The notes beneath the pieces were generated by a model. That model worked only from the letters and a program-made list of their open reading frames with translations. It searched no databases and was not told the origin of the DNA. Shown in pieces: positions 41,437-49,866 of a stretch of 64,000 nt of DNA (positions are counted from its first letter, which is position 1; each line of letters starts with the position of its first letter). This DNA is from JAJFFW01 sp038534195 (GTDB taxonomy: Bacteria; Pseudomonadota; Alphaproteobacteria; Caulobacterales; Parvularculaceae): the NCBI GenBank assembly GCA_038534195.1, contig JBCAXE010000001.1, positions 62,001-126,000 of the forward strand, written 5' to 3'. A program made the position numbers and the translations under genes.

Positions 41437-42651
41437 CTAGGCGACTTGTCTCGCCAACGCGCATTGCGACCAGATTTCCGACAGGGCCGAGACGAGGCGC
41501 TCGATATCTTCGTCCGTATGCACCGGCGAGGGCGTTAGCCGCAACCGTTCGGACCCTTTGGGGACTGTCGGGTAGTTGATCGGCTGCACATAGATCCCGT
41601 GATTGGCCATGAGCCAATCGCTAATCCATTTGCATTTTACTGGGTCGCCGACCATGACGGGGACAATATGGCTTGGATTGTCGAGTGTCGGGATTCCAAT
41701 TGCGCCGAGACGTTTGCGTAATTTCGCCACGCGATCGCGTTGCGCCATCCGCTCGACGTCGCTTCCTTTAAGATGTTGGATTGATGCGCGGGCGCCAGCC
41801 GCAACCGCCGGCGGCAGCGCGGTCGTGAAGATAAATCCGGAGGCGAAACTGCGAATAAAGTCGCAGAGCGCCTCGGAGGCTGCGATGTAGCCGCCGAGAA
41901 CGCCGAACGCCTTGCCAAGCGTGCCTTCGATCACCGTCAACCGATCCATCAATCCTTCGCGCTCAGCAATGCCGCCGCCGCGCGGGCCATAAAGACCGAC
42001 GGCGTGGACTTCGTCGAGATAGGTCATCGCACCGTACTTGTCCGCGATATCGCAGAATTCGGCGATAGGCGCGATATCGCCGTCCATTGAGTAAACTGAC
42101 TCAAAGGCAATGAGTTTTGCCGCCTCGGGATCGTCTTCCAGAATAAGCCGTTCAAGATCCTCGGGATCATTGTGCTTGAAAATTCTTTTCTGGGCTTTGG
42201 AATGCCGGATGCCTTCGATCATGGACGCATGGTTCAGGCTGTCAGAGTAGACAATGCAGTTCGGTATCCGTGATGCGAGTGTACCGAGGGCTGCCCAGTT
42301 CGAGACGTAACCGGATGTAAAGATTAGAGCCGCTTCCTTGCCGTGAAGGTCGGCGAGCTCTTCTTCAAGCAGCACATGATAATGGTTCGTGCCGGAAATA
42401 TTTCTGGTGCCGCCTGCGCCCGCGCCGCAGCGATCTATCGCCTCATGCATTGCGCTCACGACTTTCGGATGTTGGCCCATGCCGAGATAGTCGTTGGAGC
42501 ACCAGACGGAAACTTTCGCCGGGCCGATGTCGCCATGATTGGCGGCGTTCGGAAATGATCCGGCTTGACGTTCGATATCTGCGAAAGTGCGGTAGTTGCC
42601 TTCTTCGCGCAACTTCTCGAGCTCGCTCGCAAAAAATTTCTGGTAGTCCAT
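41437..42651 (-). CDS. hemA: 5-aminolevulinate synthase
   Basis: A 404-residue PLP enzyme condensing glycine and succinyl-CoA, the first tetrapyrrole step in alphaproteobacteria. The PLP lysine is in IEGTLGKAFGVLGG and the cofactor Asp in TYLDEVHAVGLYG. The frame is open to 42720, but GGAGAAAG stands 5 bases before the ATG at 42651, and homologues start MDYQKFF. The start overlaps the puhE stop (TAATG). It is the last gene of the minus-strand PGC operon. Confidence 0.96.
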   Translation of the reverse strand: MDYQKFFASELEKLREEGNYRTFADIERQAGSFPNAANHGDIGPAKVSVWCSNDYLGMGQHPKVVSAMHEAIDRCGAGAGGTRNISGTNHYHVLLEEELADLHGKEAALIFTSGYVSNWAALGTLASRIPNCIVYSDSLNHASMIEGIRHSKAQKRIFKHNDPEDLERLILEDDPEAAKLIAFESVYSMDGDIAPIAEFCDIADKYGAMTYLDEVHAVGLYGPRGGGIAEREGLMDRLTVIEGTLGKAFGVLGGYIAASEALCDFIRSFASGFIFTTALPPAVAAGARASIQHLKGSDVERMAQRDRVAKLRKRLGAIGIPTLDNPSHIVPVMVGDPVKCKWISDWLMANHGIYVQPINYPTVPKGSERLRLTPSPVHTDEDIERLVSALSEIWSQCALARQVA

Positions 42652-43451
42652 TACTTTCTCCATTCCGACGTACGCGTAGTCGATTCTGAGGGGGAGGACG
42701 AACGCAACGCCCACTTCCATAGGGCCGCGTCAGGAAGCGGCGCCACCAACGCCCAATGCTCAAGAACCGCTAACGTCGCCAGCGATCCAAGCATTATAAG
42801 CCCGAGTGATTGAAATGATCCACTAGGCGCTATCGCCGCATGATAAATAATGATGGCGGTCGCCATCGTCACCAGGGTTATCGCAAGTGGGAAAAACGCC
42901 GAAACCGAGCTCTTTTTGAAATAAGATTTCAAGTAAGCGAGGTGAGCCGGCAGGAAAATGTCCGAAATGTTCGGCGCGCCGAAGAAGATGATCAACTTGG
43001 CGCTGAGCCTCATGCCCCAAAGCAGGAAAAACGTCCACGCGGCGATCTGATTGGCCGCGCCATAGGTTAACGCCAGAAGGGCCGACGCGTGGATCGCGAT
43101 GGCGAGCTCATGGTAAATGACGGTTTGAGATGAGACGACGAACCGCGGCCAGTCTCCCAAATTCGGCGGGCAGGGCGTCTTTCGGGGTCCGCTCAAATAG
43201 CCGAGCAGGAACATGACCTCGTGCCAGGCCCAGAGGGCGATGCCGATGGCGAAACCGAGATAGGCAGCGGCAATGCCCGTCTCATTGCGCACGCTCAATA
43301 GGCCGATCGTGGCGACGATCACAATCGCGGTAGCGGCGAGCGCCGTCCATTTGAACGTGTCCTTCGGCAAGCCGATCAACCACAGGATGACGCCCGTACT
43401 GAGCCACCAGGTCAGGACGGCGAAGCCAATGGGTTGAAGGAGTTCGGTCAT
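42651..43451 (-). CDS. puhE: Photosynthetic complex assembly protein PuhE
   Basis: A 266-residue inner-membrane protein with about seven helices, typical of PuhE (YCF-like putative photosynthetic complex assembly protein 2). The motif GPRKTPCPPNLGDWPRF and FGAPNISDIFLPAHLAYLKS are shared with PuhE proteins. The ATG at 43451 is chosen over the TTG two codons upstream. It sits between acsF and hemA, in the usual puh order. Confidence 0.9.
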   Translation of the reverse strand: MTELLQPIGFAVLTWWLSTGVILWLIGLPKDTFKWTALAATAIVIVATIGLLSVRNETGIAAAYLGFAIGIALWAWHEVMFLLGYLSGPRKTPCPPNLGDWPRFVVSSQTVIYHELAIAIHASALLALTYGAANQIAAWTFFLLWGMRLSAKLIIFFGAPNISDIFLPAHLAYLKSYFKKSSVSAFFPLAITLVTMATAIIIYHAAIAPSGSFQSLGLIMLGSLATLAVLEHWALVAPLPDAALWKWALRSSSPSESTTRTSEWRK

Positions 43452-43469
43452 GCGCAATCCGTTCCAGTG

Positions 43470-44558
43470 TTACCAGACAGGGGCGAGCCGAACGCCGGCC
43501 GGCAGGTCATTGGATTTCGGTTTCATTATGAAAAGGCGCGCGAAAGCAGCGCCTATCGCGATCGCCAGGCCGGCGCGTTTCAGGATCGAGAAACCGCCCT
43601 TGTCCTTGAGCGCCTCCATGGCGTCGGCGCGCCGACGGAGTTTTTCGAGCGTTCGATGAAAGACCGGATTGTCGATATCGATTTCCACGGGGAAGACCTG
43701 GCGGGCGATCTCATTGGTCGTCCGGAAGACCTTCATGTCGTATTCCGTCGGATCGACGCCAAGCGCCTGATGAAAGACGGGCCGGCGATGATCGCGCAGA
43801 TACATGGTCGCGTAGACCGCCAGAATAAAGAACCTGATCCAGAGTTTGTTAGGCCCGCTCAAAAGTTTCGGGTTGGCGCGCATCAACAGCGCAAAAGCTT
43901 CGCCGTGGCGAAATTCATCATTACACCACTGTTCAAACCACTTGAAGATCGGGTGGAAGCGATACTCCGGATGGCGCTCAAGTTGACGGAATATCGTGAT
44001 GTAGCGCGCATAGCCAATTTTCTCGGAGAGATAGACGCTATAAAAAATGAATTTCGGCTTGAAGAAATGATACTTCTTCGTTTTCGTCAGAAAGCCGAGA
44101 TCGACGCCGATACCGAAATCTTTCAAGACGAAGTTGATGAACCCGGCATGGCGCGCTTCATCGCGGCTCATATATTTAAAGAGCGCTTTGATATCGGGAT
44201 TTTCCACATGCTTGACGATTTCTTTGTAAAGCACGCAACCGGAAAACTCCGATGTCAGGGAACTGACGAGAAAATCAACAAACTCGCGGCGTAACTCAGG
44301 CGAAAGCGTTGAAAGAATATTGTCGAATTCGTCGGTTCTCTTGAAGTGGCCTTTGTTCGGGTCGCTGGCCATTTCTGCGATCAACGCGTCCCACTCCGCG
44401 CGCACCGGCGACACGTCGAGTTTGTCCATCGCGTCGAAGTCGGTCGTGTAGAAGCGCGGGCTTAGAACTGTGTTTTCTATCGCCGCTTCATTCGTATCGA
44501 ATTCGGCTTGATTGGCGGCGAAGCTCTCGTCGATATTTTCAAGAACATGGGCGCTCAT
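43470..44558 (-). CDS. acsF: Mg-protoporphyrin IX monomethyl ester oxidative cyclase
   Basis: A 362-residue diiron monooxygenase that forms ring E using O2. The two carboxylate/His motifs are MSRDEARHAGFINF and QWCNDEFRHGEAFALL, with a preceding Glu in LTSEFSGCVLYKEI. Its presence without bchE indicates bacteriochlorophyll synthesis under air. It is coupled to the upstream small gene (bciE candidate) by an ATGA overlap. Confidence 0.97.
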   Translation of the reverse strand: MSAHVLENIDESFAANQAEFDTNEAAIENTVLSPRFYTTDFDAMDKLDVSPVRAEWDALIAEMASDPNKGHFKRTDEFDNILSTLSPELRREFVDFLVSSLTSEFSGCVLYKEIVKHVENPDIKALFKYMSRDEARHAGFINFVLKDFGIGVDLGFLTKTKKYHFFKPKFIFYSVYLSEKIGYARYITIFRQLERHPEYRFHPIFKWFEQWCNDEFRHGEAFALLMRANPKLLSGPNKLWIRFFILAVYATMYLRDHRRPVFHQALGVDPTEYDMKVFRTTNEIARQVFPVEIDIDNPVFHRTLEKLRRRADAMEALKDKGGFSILKRAGLAIAIGAAFARLFIMKPKSNDLPAGVRLAPVW

Positions 44559-44860
44559 GACAATCTCCCAGGTGAAAAGCTGACCTCATAAAGTTCGGTC
44601 AGTTCAAATTGCGACTTTAGTCTCATCCAGAGTTTCTCAAACATGTTGGCGCGCACGACAGTGGCGCGCCGGCGAAGCGTCAGACTTTCTCCGTAGGGAA
44701 CGCAAACTGCGTTCCCGTCAACGATGATCCGATCGCCGAGCGTCGGTATAACGCCATTGTCGAGCTCCACGTGCGCCTCGAGTGTTTCCATCGTGTGATT
44801 GACGCGAATGGTGCAACCAATTGAAAACTGGCGCGTTCGGGATTGATTAGTTTGCGTCAT
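44555..44860 (-). CDS. bciE: Small PGC protein, probable cyclase auxiliary subunit BciE
   Basis: A 101-residue soluble protein, with no signal or membrane helix. Its middle part (VELDNGVIPTLGDRIIVDGN) looks beta-rich; the tail FEKLWMRLKSQFELTELYEV is helical and basic-aromatic. Its place, between puhC and acsF with an ATGA junction to acsF, is that of the small gene described as bciE, a required partner of AcsF in alphaproteobacteria. The name is based on position and size, recalled rather than checked by alignment. Confidence 0.65.
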   Translation of the reverse strand: MTQTNQSRTRQFSIGCTIRVNHTMETLEAHVELDNGVIPTLGDRIIVDGNAVCVPYGESLTLRRRATVVRANMFEKLWMRLKSQFELTELYEVSFSPGRLS

Positions 44861-45308
44861 GGGGGAGCGCCTTTGCGGTGAGCAATTGTGCGAATTCGGC
44901 GGCGTTTCCAGCGCCGAAGGCTTCCAGGCCGACGGTTAAATCCGTCGTCGCATCTTTCAGGATGAGCCGGCCTTCGCGGGTGCGTGCGATTTCGAACGGT
45001 GTTTCAGGGCCATGACCATGGACGCGGCGCGTATGGACGACGGCGCGCATCGCTGTGCGGACAAACCCGCCGGTCGCCGGCGGGTATTCCCAAATACGGT
45101 CACCGCTCACGAAATCGTAAACCGCAACGCCGCCGTCGGCTTGATCCCGGAACTGAATTTGCCGGCTGTCGACAATATCGATCGTCGGCGCCGCCTGCTT
45201 GCCGATGCCGGTGATTGTCGCGAACCCGGTGAAACCAACCGACGCAATGACGAGCGCGCTCACAGCGAACAAGAGCGGTCGTGGAATTTTTTCAGGGTCG
45301 TGCGCCAT
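44847..45308 (-). CDS. puhC: Photosynthetic complex assembly protein PuhC
   Basis: A 153-residue protein with one N-terminal membrane helix (RPLLFAVSALVIASVGFTGF) and a periplasmic domain with FRDQADGGVAVYDFVSG, shared by PuhC proteins. It is needed for normal RC-LH1 organisation in Rhodobacter. It overlaps the following small gene by 14 bases and follows puhB after 13 bases. Confidence 0.92.
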   Translation of the reverse strand: MAHDPEKIPRPLLFAVSALVIASVGFTGFATITGIGKQAAPTIDIVDSRQIQFRDQADGGVAVYDFVSGDRIWEYPPATGGFVRTAMRAVVHTRRVHGHGPETPFEIARTREGRLILKDATTDLTVGLEAFGAGNAAEFAQLLTAKALPHDAN

Positions 45309-45321
45309 ATCGAAAATGGTC

Positions 45322-46002
45322 CTATGCGGTTGCCGCGGCTTGTGCGGGCGCCAGCGCGCCGGCTTGTTCCGGGGAAGGGGTTTCGTTCGTTAGACGGACG
45401 GTTGCGGGCGAGTGTGTTTTCATTGCCTTGCAAAGTAGCGCAGCCACTGCGTGCGGTTCTTTGATCGCGCGCAACATGGGCTGCGGCGCGCCGAATTTGA
45501 ATGGACGGGTGTGCGGCCACACGCGGAGATAGCCAATACGCGCCGTGTCGTTGACGGTCATGGCAAGGGAGCCCGCTTTGGTTCCGTGTTTTTTCAGCGC
45601 GACCGCTTCGATGATACTGAACGGAATATTGACATATTTCCTGATCGCAAAGCCGAAACGAAGGACGACGCGCTTGTCGGTGAGCGTATAGATCGTTGAC
45701 CGGGCCATGGCCCACGCGATCCCGAAAAGAAGCGCGCCGCCAATGATCGCGCTCAATAAGGAAGATGTCGCGACATTGATCATTTCGCCGGCGCCGCCGC
45801 TGCGTGATTGAATTTCGATCAGGCGCCACGCTGTAAGGAGCACAAAGTAGCCGGCGATAAAGCGGACATGAAAGACGTGGATGGCGAAGCTGATCGGTCG
45901 CGGCGCGCCTTGCCAGACGATTGTTTCATCATCCGGCAGTTTTTCCGGCAATCCCTTGATCGGCTCGGGATCGCCGTCTTCTTCGTCATGGAAAAGGCTC
46001 AT
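45322..46002 (-). CDS. puhB: Photosynthetic complex assembly protein PuhB (bPH domain)
   Basis: A 226-residue membrane protein with bacterial PH-like domain character. The cytoplasmic N-terminus GLPEKLPDDETIVWQGAP is the family signature, followed by three hydrophobic helices. PuhB assists reaction-centre assembly. The ATG at 46002 overlaps the puhA stop (ATGA) and has GGAG 8 bases upstream; longer readings to 46062 are rejected. Confidence 0.93.
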   Translation of the reverse strand: MSLFHDEEDGDPEPIKGLPEKLPDDETIVWQGAPRPISFAIHVFHVRFIAGYFVLLTAWRLIEIQSRSGGAGEMINVATSSLLSAIIGGALLFGIAWAMARSTIYTLTDKRVVLRFGFAIRKYVNIPFSIIEAVALKKHGTKAGSLAMTVNDTARIGYLRVWPHTRPFKFGAPQPMLRAIKEPHAVAALLCKAMKTHSPATVRLTNETPSPEQAGALAPAQAAATA

Positions 46003-46781
46003 ATCCATGGCTCCGCACGATCCGGCGAAGCGTAGAGTTTGCCTCCGCCGTAATAGCCGCAAATCTTGTCTTCCTCGAGCCGGGTGACGCTGTCAGCCAG
46101 TCTCGTTTTCGGCACGCCGGAAAACTGCGCTGCATGCAGAGCGTCGACGTCGATCCGCTTCTGGCCGCCTTTGATTGCGGCGAATGTCATCGGCAGCAAC
46201 ACGCGGTTCGAGGCGCCGTCGTCGCCCGTCTCCACTTCGAGATAGCGGATGACCGCTTCTGAGCGGTCAACCCAGAGATCGACCACGTCGCCTGCGCGTT
46301 TATCATCCGCGCCGTAGACGGTCATGCCGCGCGGATCAGCGTCGCCTTTCGCCACTTCGAATTCGCGATCCAGCCGGAAGGGGATAATACGGTCCGTGCC
46401 GTGAATGGTCAGATCGGGAACATCTTCACGCTCGGCGTAAGACCCGGGGCCTACCTGCGCCTTCAACGGATCGCCTGTCGGCTCATACGGTGCGCCCGGC
46501 CATACGGCGGTGCGGCGCATAGGATGGTCGCGCGTATCGCGCTTGCCGTGAGGGACAGAGACTGTTCCGCGCCCATGGGGCAAAATAAATGTCTTTTTCG
46601 GCGCGTACCAGAAAACGCCCTGGTCTTCGAGCTTGCCGGTGGTGTCCTCTTCGAGCGGATAGCCTTCGCGCCGGTCTTCACGGCGCAGGTAAAAGATCAG
46701 CCCGAAAAAGAAGAGCGTAAACGCCCATAAGGTGACATCCACCATATCGACGCCTTGGACAAATTCTCCACTGAAGATCAT
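45999..46781 (-). CDS. puhA: Photosynthetic reaction centre subunit H
   Basis: A 260-residue protein with one N-terminal membrane helix (VTLWAFTLFFFGLIFYLRRE) followed by the cytoplasmic PRC-barrel domain (DLTIHGTDRIIPFRL; VDLWVDRSEAVIRYLEVE). It caps the RC and tunes proton transfer to QB. AAGGAG precedes the ATG. It is 23 bases after lhaA. Confidence 0.97.
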   Translation of the reverse strand: MIFSGEFVQGVDMVDVTLWAFTLFFFGLIFYLRREDRREGYPLEEDTTGKLEDQGVFWYAPKKTFILPHGRGTVSVPHGKRDTRDHPMRRTAVWPGAPYEPTGDPLKAQVGPGSYAEREDVPDLTIHGTDRIIPFRLDREFEVAKGDADPRGMTVYGADDKRAGDVVDLWVDRSEAVIRYLEVETGDDGASNRVLLPMTFAAIKGGQKRIDVDALHAAQFSGVPKTRLADSVTRLEEDKICGYYGGGKLYASPDRAEPWI

Positions 46782-46804
46782 GTTTTTCTCCTTATGGTCA
46801 CGGG

Positions 46805-48247
46805 TTAGCCGGGAAACGCCGCCAGCCCGAATTTCGATTCTTTCTCTTTGGTTACCTCTGGGGAAAGCCTTGCGAGCGGTCCGATGACGATCAGCGTCAT
46901 GAACAACAACAGGATTTCCAAATGATAGACCGCCATGTAGCCGATGGCGGGACTGGTCAGCGCGGGACCGAGAGCGCTTGTCTCAGCAAGTTGGCTGATC
47001 ACGTCTTTCGCCGCGCCGCCGAATGCGATCGCCACGCCCGCCATGCTTGCCTGAACGGCGCCCCATGCGCCAAGCGCAATGCCGCTGTCCGTGTTTTTTG
47101 CGAGCGCCATTGTCGCCGTTAGGGTGCATACGGAAAAAAGACCGCCGCCGAAGCCGATCAGCGCGACGCCGAAGCGGAACAGATTCGCGGATTTCAACGG
47201 CTCGGCGAAGATGACGGCCGAAAATGCAATCAGGCCGATCACCGCGCCGATCCCGGCGAGGCGGTGCGCTTCCGCGCCGCGCATCAAACGATGGCCCGCA
47301 AGCGCGAAACCGGCGAGGGTCCCGACAGCGAAGATCGCTGTTAAATACGTCGTCTGACTGACCGACAGAGACAGAATTTCGCCGCCATAGGGCTCAAGCA
47401 GAACATCCTGCATAGAAAATGCGGCGGCCCCGAGACCCACGCCGAAAAGCAAGCGCACGGCGCGCGGTTCGCTTTTTAGATTCGCCCAGGATTGACCAAA
47501 GGTGAGACGATCCCGGTTCGGATCGGTCATCGCTGTGTCGCGTACTTCCTGTTTCCAGAGCGCCGCCATATTCATCGCCATGGAAACGAGGGCCGCGCCC
47601 TGGATCACTTTAATCAATCGTGCGGGCGAGAAATCGGAAAGAAGCGCGCCGAACGTCACCGCGCTTGCGCCCATACCGACGAGCAGCATGACATATAACA
47701 AAGCGACGACGCGCGGCCGGTTTTCCTCCGGCGCAATATCCGTCGCCAACGCCAGGCCGGCGGTTTGGGTCATATGAATGCCGGCGCCGAGTAAGAGGAA
47801 CGCGATTGCGGCGCCGATGCGGCCGACCCATTCTGGTCCGACCGATGCGTCCGACAGCACCAGCATGGCGAAGGGCATCACGGCGAGACCGCCAAACTGC
47901 AAAAGAGAACCGAGGAGAATATAAGGCCCGCGCCGCCAACCGAGGACCGAGCGATGGGTGTCCGAGCGATGGCCGATCAGTGCGCGAAACGGCGCAAAGA
48001 CGAGCGGCAGGGATACCATCAGCGCTACTAGCCAAGTGGGCACGCCAAGCTCGACGATCATGACGCGATTGACGGTGCCCGTCAGCAGAACAAGCGCCAT
48101 GCCCACGGAGACCTGGAAGAGCGACAGACGCAAAAGCCGTCCGAGCGGCAACGTATCGCTCGCCGCGTCGGCGAACGGCAGGAATCGGGTTCCTGCGCCG
48201 GCCCAGAACTTGGCCGCCTCTGCGTTATGATCCCGTTTTGCGGTCAC
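46805..48247 (-). CDS. lhaA: LH1 assembly protein LhaA (PucC/BCD family)
   Basis: A 480-residue, 12-helix major-facilitator-type protein of the bacteriochlorophyll delivery (PucC) family. It has LRLSLFQVSVGMALVLLTGT, then NRVMIVELGVPTWLVALMVS, and FRALIGHRSDTHRSVLGWRR, all typical of LhaA. It is thought to bring pigment or nascent polypeptides to LH1. GTG at 48247 overlaps the bchM stop (GTGA), preferred to the reading starting at 48319 inside bchM. Confidence 0.92.
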   Translation of the reverse strand: MTAKRDHNAEAAKFWAGAGTRFLPFADAASDTLPLGRLLRLSLFQVSVGMALVLLTGTVNRVMIVELGVPTWLVALMVSLPLVFAPFRALIGHRSDTHRSVLGWRRGPYILLGSLLQFGGLAVMPFAMLVLSDASVGPEWVGRIGAAIAFLLLGAGIHMTQTAGLALATDIAPEENRPRVVALLYVMLLVGMGASAVTFGALLSDFSPARLIKVIQGAALVSMAMNMAALWKQEVRDTAMTDPNRDRLTFGQSWANLKSEPRAVRLLFGVGLGAAAFSMQDVLLEPYGGEILSLSVSQTTYLTAIFAVGTLAGFALAGHRLMRGAEAHRLAGIGAVIGLIAFSAVIFAEPLKSANLFRFGVALIGFGGGLFSVCTLTATMALAKNTDSGIALGAWGAVQASMAGVAIAFGGAAKDVISQLAETSALGPALTSPAIGYMAVYHLEILLLFMTLIVIGPLARLSPEVTKEKESKFGLAAFPG

Positions 48248-48945
48248 CGGGCGTTTAGCTCCATCGCGTTTGAAATATAAAATCCGGATTGCACGCGATG
48301 ACTTTTCATCTGCGTCCATCCATTAAGATCGGCCGACTCTGAAATCAGGGTTTGAAGCTTTTTCTCTGCCACCGGCTGGATCGCCGGCGAGCGATCGGCG
48401 CGGGGGAAAAACTGTCCGACTGCGTGCATGGTTGCGAGCAGCGGCGTTTTCGGCGCGAATGTAAAAAGGATTGATGACGACGTCCGCGCTGCAAAGCCCT
48501 CAAGTACACGGACAATGTCAGGCGCTGCGTAGTGAATAAGCGAATCCATCGCCACAACATGGTCGAACGATCCGAGCGCAGGATCAAACATGTCGCCTGT
48601 GACGAATTCGATTGCCCCTTTTGTTGGGGCGGCGCCGTAACGTTCGCGCGCAAGATCAAGGAGCGTTTTTGATAAGTCGACGCCGACGACGTCCGCCCCG
48701 CGTTGCGCCGCTTCAAAGGAAAACTGTCCTGCGCCGCAACCGGCGTCGAGTATGCGGTGACCGGTGAGGTCAGAAGGAAGCGCATTGAGAAGATTAGCGC
48801 GCATTGCGTCGCGGCCGGCGCGCACTGTCGCCCGCACTCCGCTGACCGGCGCGTCCGAAGTCAGCTTAGCCCAGGCATCTGCCGCCGTGCGGTCGAAATA
48901 AGTCTCGAGCTGGGATTTTTTCTCAGTATAGGTTGTGGAATTCAT
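48244..48945 (-). CDS. bchM: Mg-protoporphyrin IX O-methyltransferase
   Basis: A 233-residue SAM-dependent enzyme that methylates the C13 propionate before cyclisation. The SAM site is HRILDAGCGAGQFSFEAAQR, and the N-terminus YFDRTAADAWAKLTSDAPVS is typical of BchM. The ATG at 48945 comes 2 bases after the bchL stop. It is coupled to lhaA by a GTGA overlap. Confidence 0.95.
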   Translation of the reverse strand: MNSTTYTEKKSQLETYFDRTAADAWAKLTSDAPVSGVRATVRAGRDAMRANLLNALPSDLTGHRILDAGCGAGQFSFEAAQRGADVVGVDLSKTLLDLARERYGAAPTKGAIEFVTGDMFDPALGSFDHVVAMDSLIHYAAPDIVRVLEGFAARTSSSILFTFAPKTPLLATMHAVGQFFPRADRSPAIQPVAEKKLQTLISESADLNGWTQMKSHRVQSGFYISNAMELNAR

Positions 48946-48947
48946 GA

Positions 48948-49847
48948 TCAATCGAACCCTAAAAAGTCAAAAATCTCGCGGTCTTTCATCGGTGTTGCTT
49001 CAACGGGATCGGCGCCGTCCCAAAGCCCTTGCGCCAGTCGAAGATATTCCTGGCGCACCGCCTCTAATTCTGGAGACGTTTCCATTTCAAAAAGCGTCGA
49101 TTTCTTAAGGCGGGACCGGCGAATGACATCAAGATCGGGGAAGTGTGCGAGCCTGCGCATGCCGGTCGCGTCATTATAACGGTCGATCTCGTCAGTCGCC
49201 GCTGAACGGTTCGCGATCACGCCGCCAAGACGCACATCATAATTTTTCGCCTTCGCCTGAATGGCGGAGATGATCCGGTTCATGGCGAAGATCGAGTCGA
49301 AATCGTTCGCCGTCACGATTAATCCGCGTTCCGCGTGTTGAAGCGGCGAGGCGAATCCGCCGCAGACAACGTCGCCAAGAACGTCAAAAATTACGACGTC
49401 GGTATCCTCAAGCAGATGATGTTCTTTCAGGAGCTTGACGGTTTGCCCGACAACATAGCCGCCGCACCCGGTGCCGGCGGGCGGCCCGCCGGCCTCGACG
49501 CACATCACGCCGTTATACCCTTCGAAGACGAAGTCTTCGGTGCGAAGTTCTTCAGTGTGGAACTCGACCGACTCAAGCACGTCGATCACTGTCGGCATGA
49601 GTTTCTTCGTCAGGGTGAAGGTGGAATCGTGTTTTGGATCGCACCCGATTTGAAGGACGCGTTTGCCGAGATGCGAAAATGCGGCGGAAAGGTTCGACGA
49701 CGTCGTGGATTTGCCGATCCCGCCCTTGCCGTAGACGGCGAAAACTTTTGCCGTTTCAATTTCAAGGCTGGGATCAAGTTGAACCTGAACGCTGCCTTCG
49801 CCATCTGTCGGCGCGGCGCCGGGACGATCAATATCAAGCAGGGTCAT
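48948..49847 (-). CDS. bchL: Dark-operative protochlorophyllide reductase iron protein
   Basis: A 299-residue NifH-like homodimeric ATPase that gives electrons to BchN-BchB. The P-loop is VYGKGGIGKSTTSSNLS; the cluster cysteines lie in GGPPAGTGCGGYVVGQ and GDVVCGGFASPLQHAE. A GGAG site precedes the ATG. It lies 19 bases after bchH. Confidence 0.97.
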   Translation of the reverse strand: MTLLDIDRPGAAPTDGEGSVQVQLDPSLEIETAKVFAVYGKGGIGKSTTSSNLSAAFSHLGKRVLQIGCDPKHDSTFTLTKKLMPTVIDVLESVEFHTEELRTEDFVFEGYNGVMCVEAGGPPAGTGCGGYVVGQTVKLLKEHHLLEDTDVVIFDVLGDVVCGGFASPLQHAERGLIVTANDFDSIFAMNRIISAIQAKAKNYDVRLGGVIANRSAATDEIDRYNDATGMRRLAHFPDLDVIRRSRLKKSTLFEMETSPELEAVRQEYLRLAQGLWDGADPVEATPMKDREIFDFLGFD

Positions 49848-49866
49848 ACGTCACTTCTCCAATGCC

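Noticed and set aside
43434..44294. Long plus-strand open frame (286 codons) opposite acsF
   Set aside because: It lies wholly antisense to acsF, has no family signature and arises from codon bias on the other strand.
46003..46062. N-terminal extension of puhB
   Set aside because: The extra residues are encoded within puhA; the ATGA overlap at 46002 with a GGAG site gives the family's usual N-terminus.
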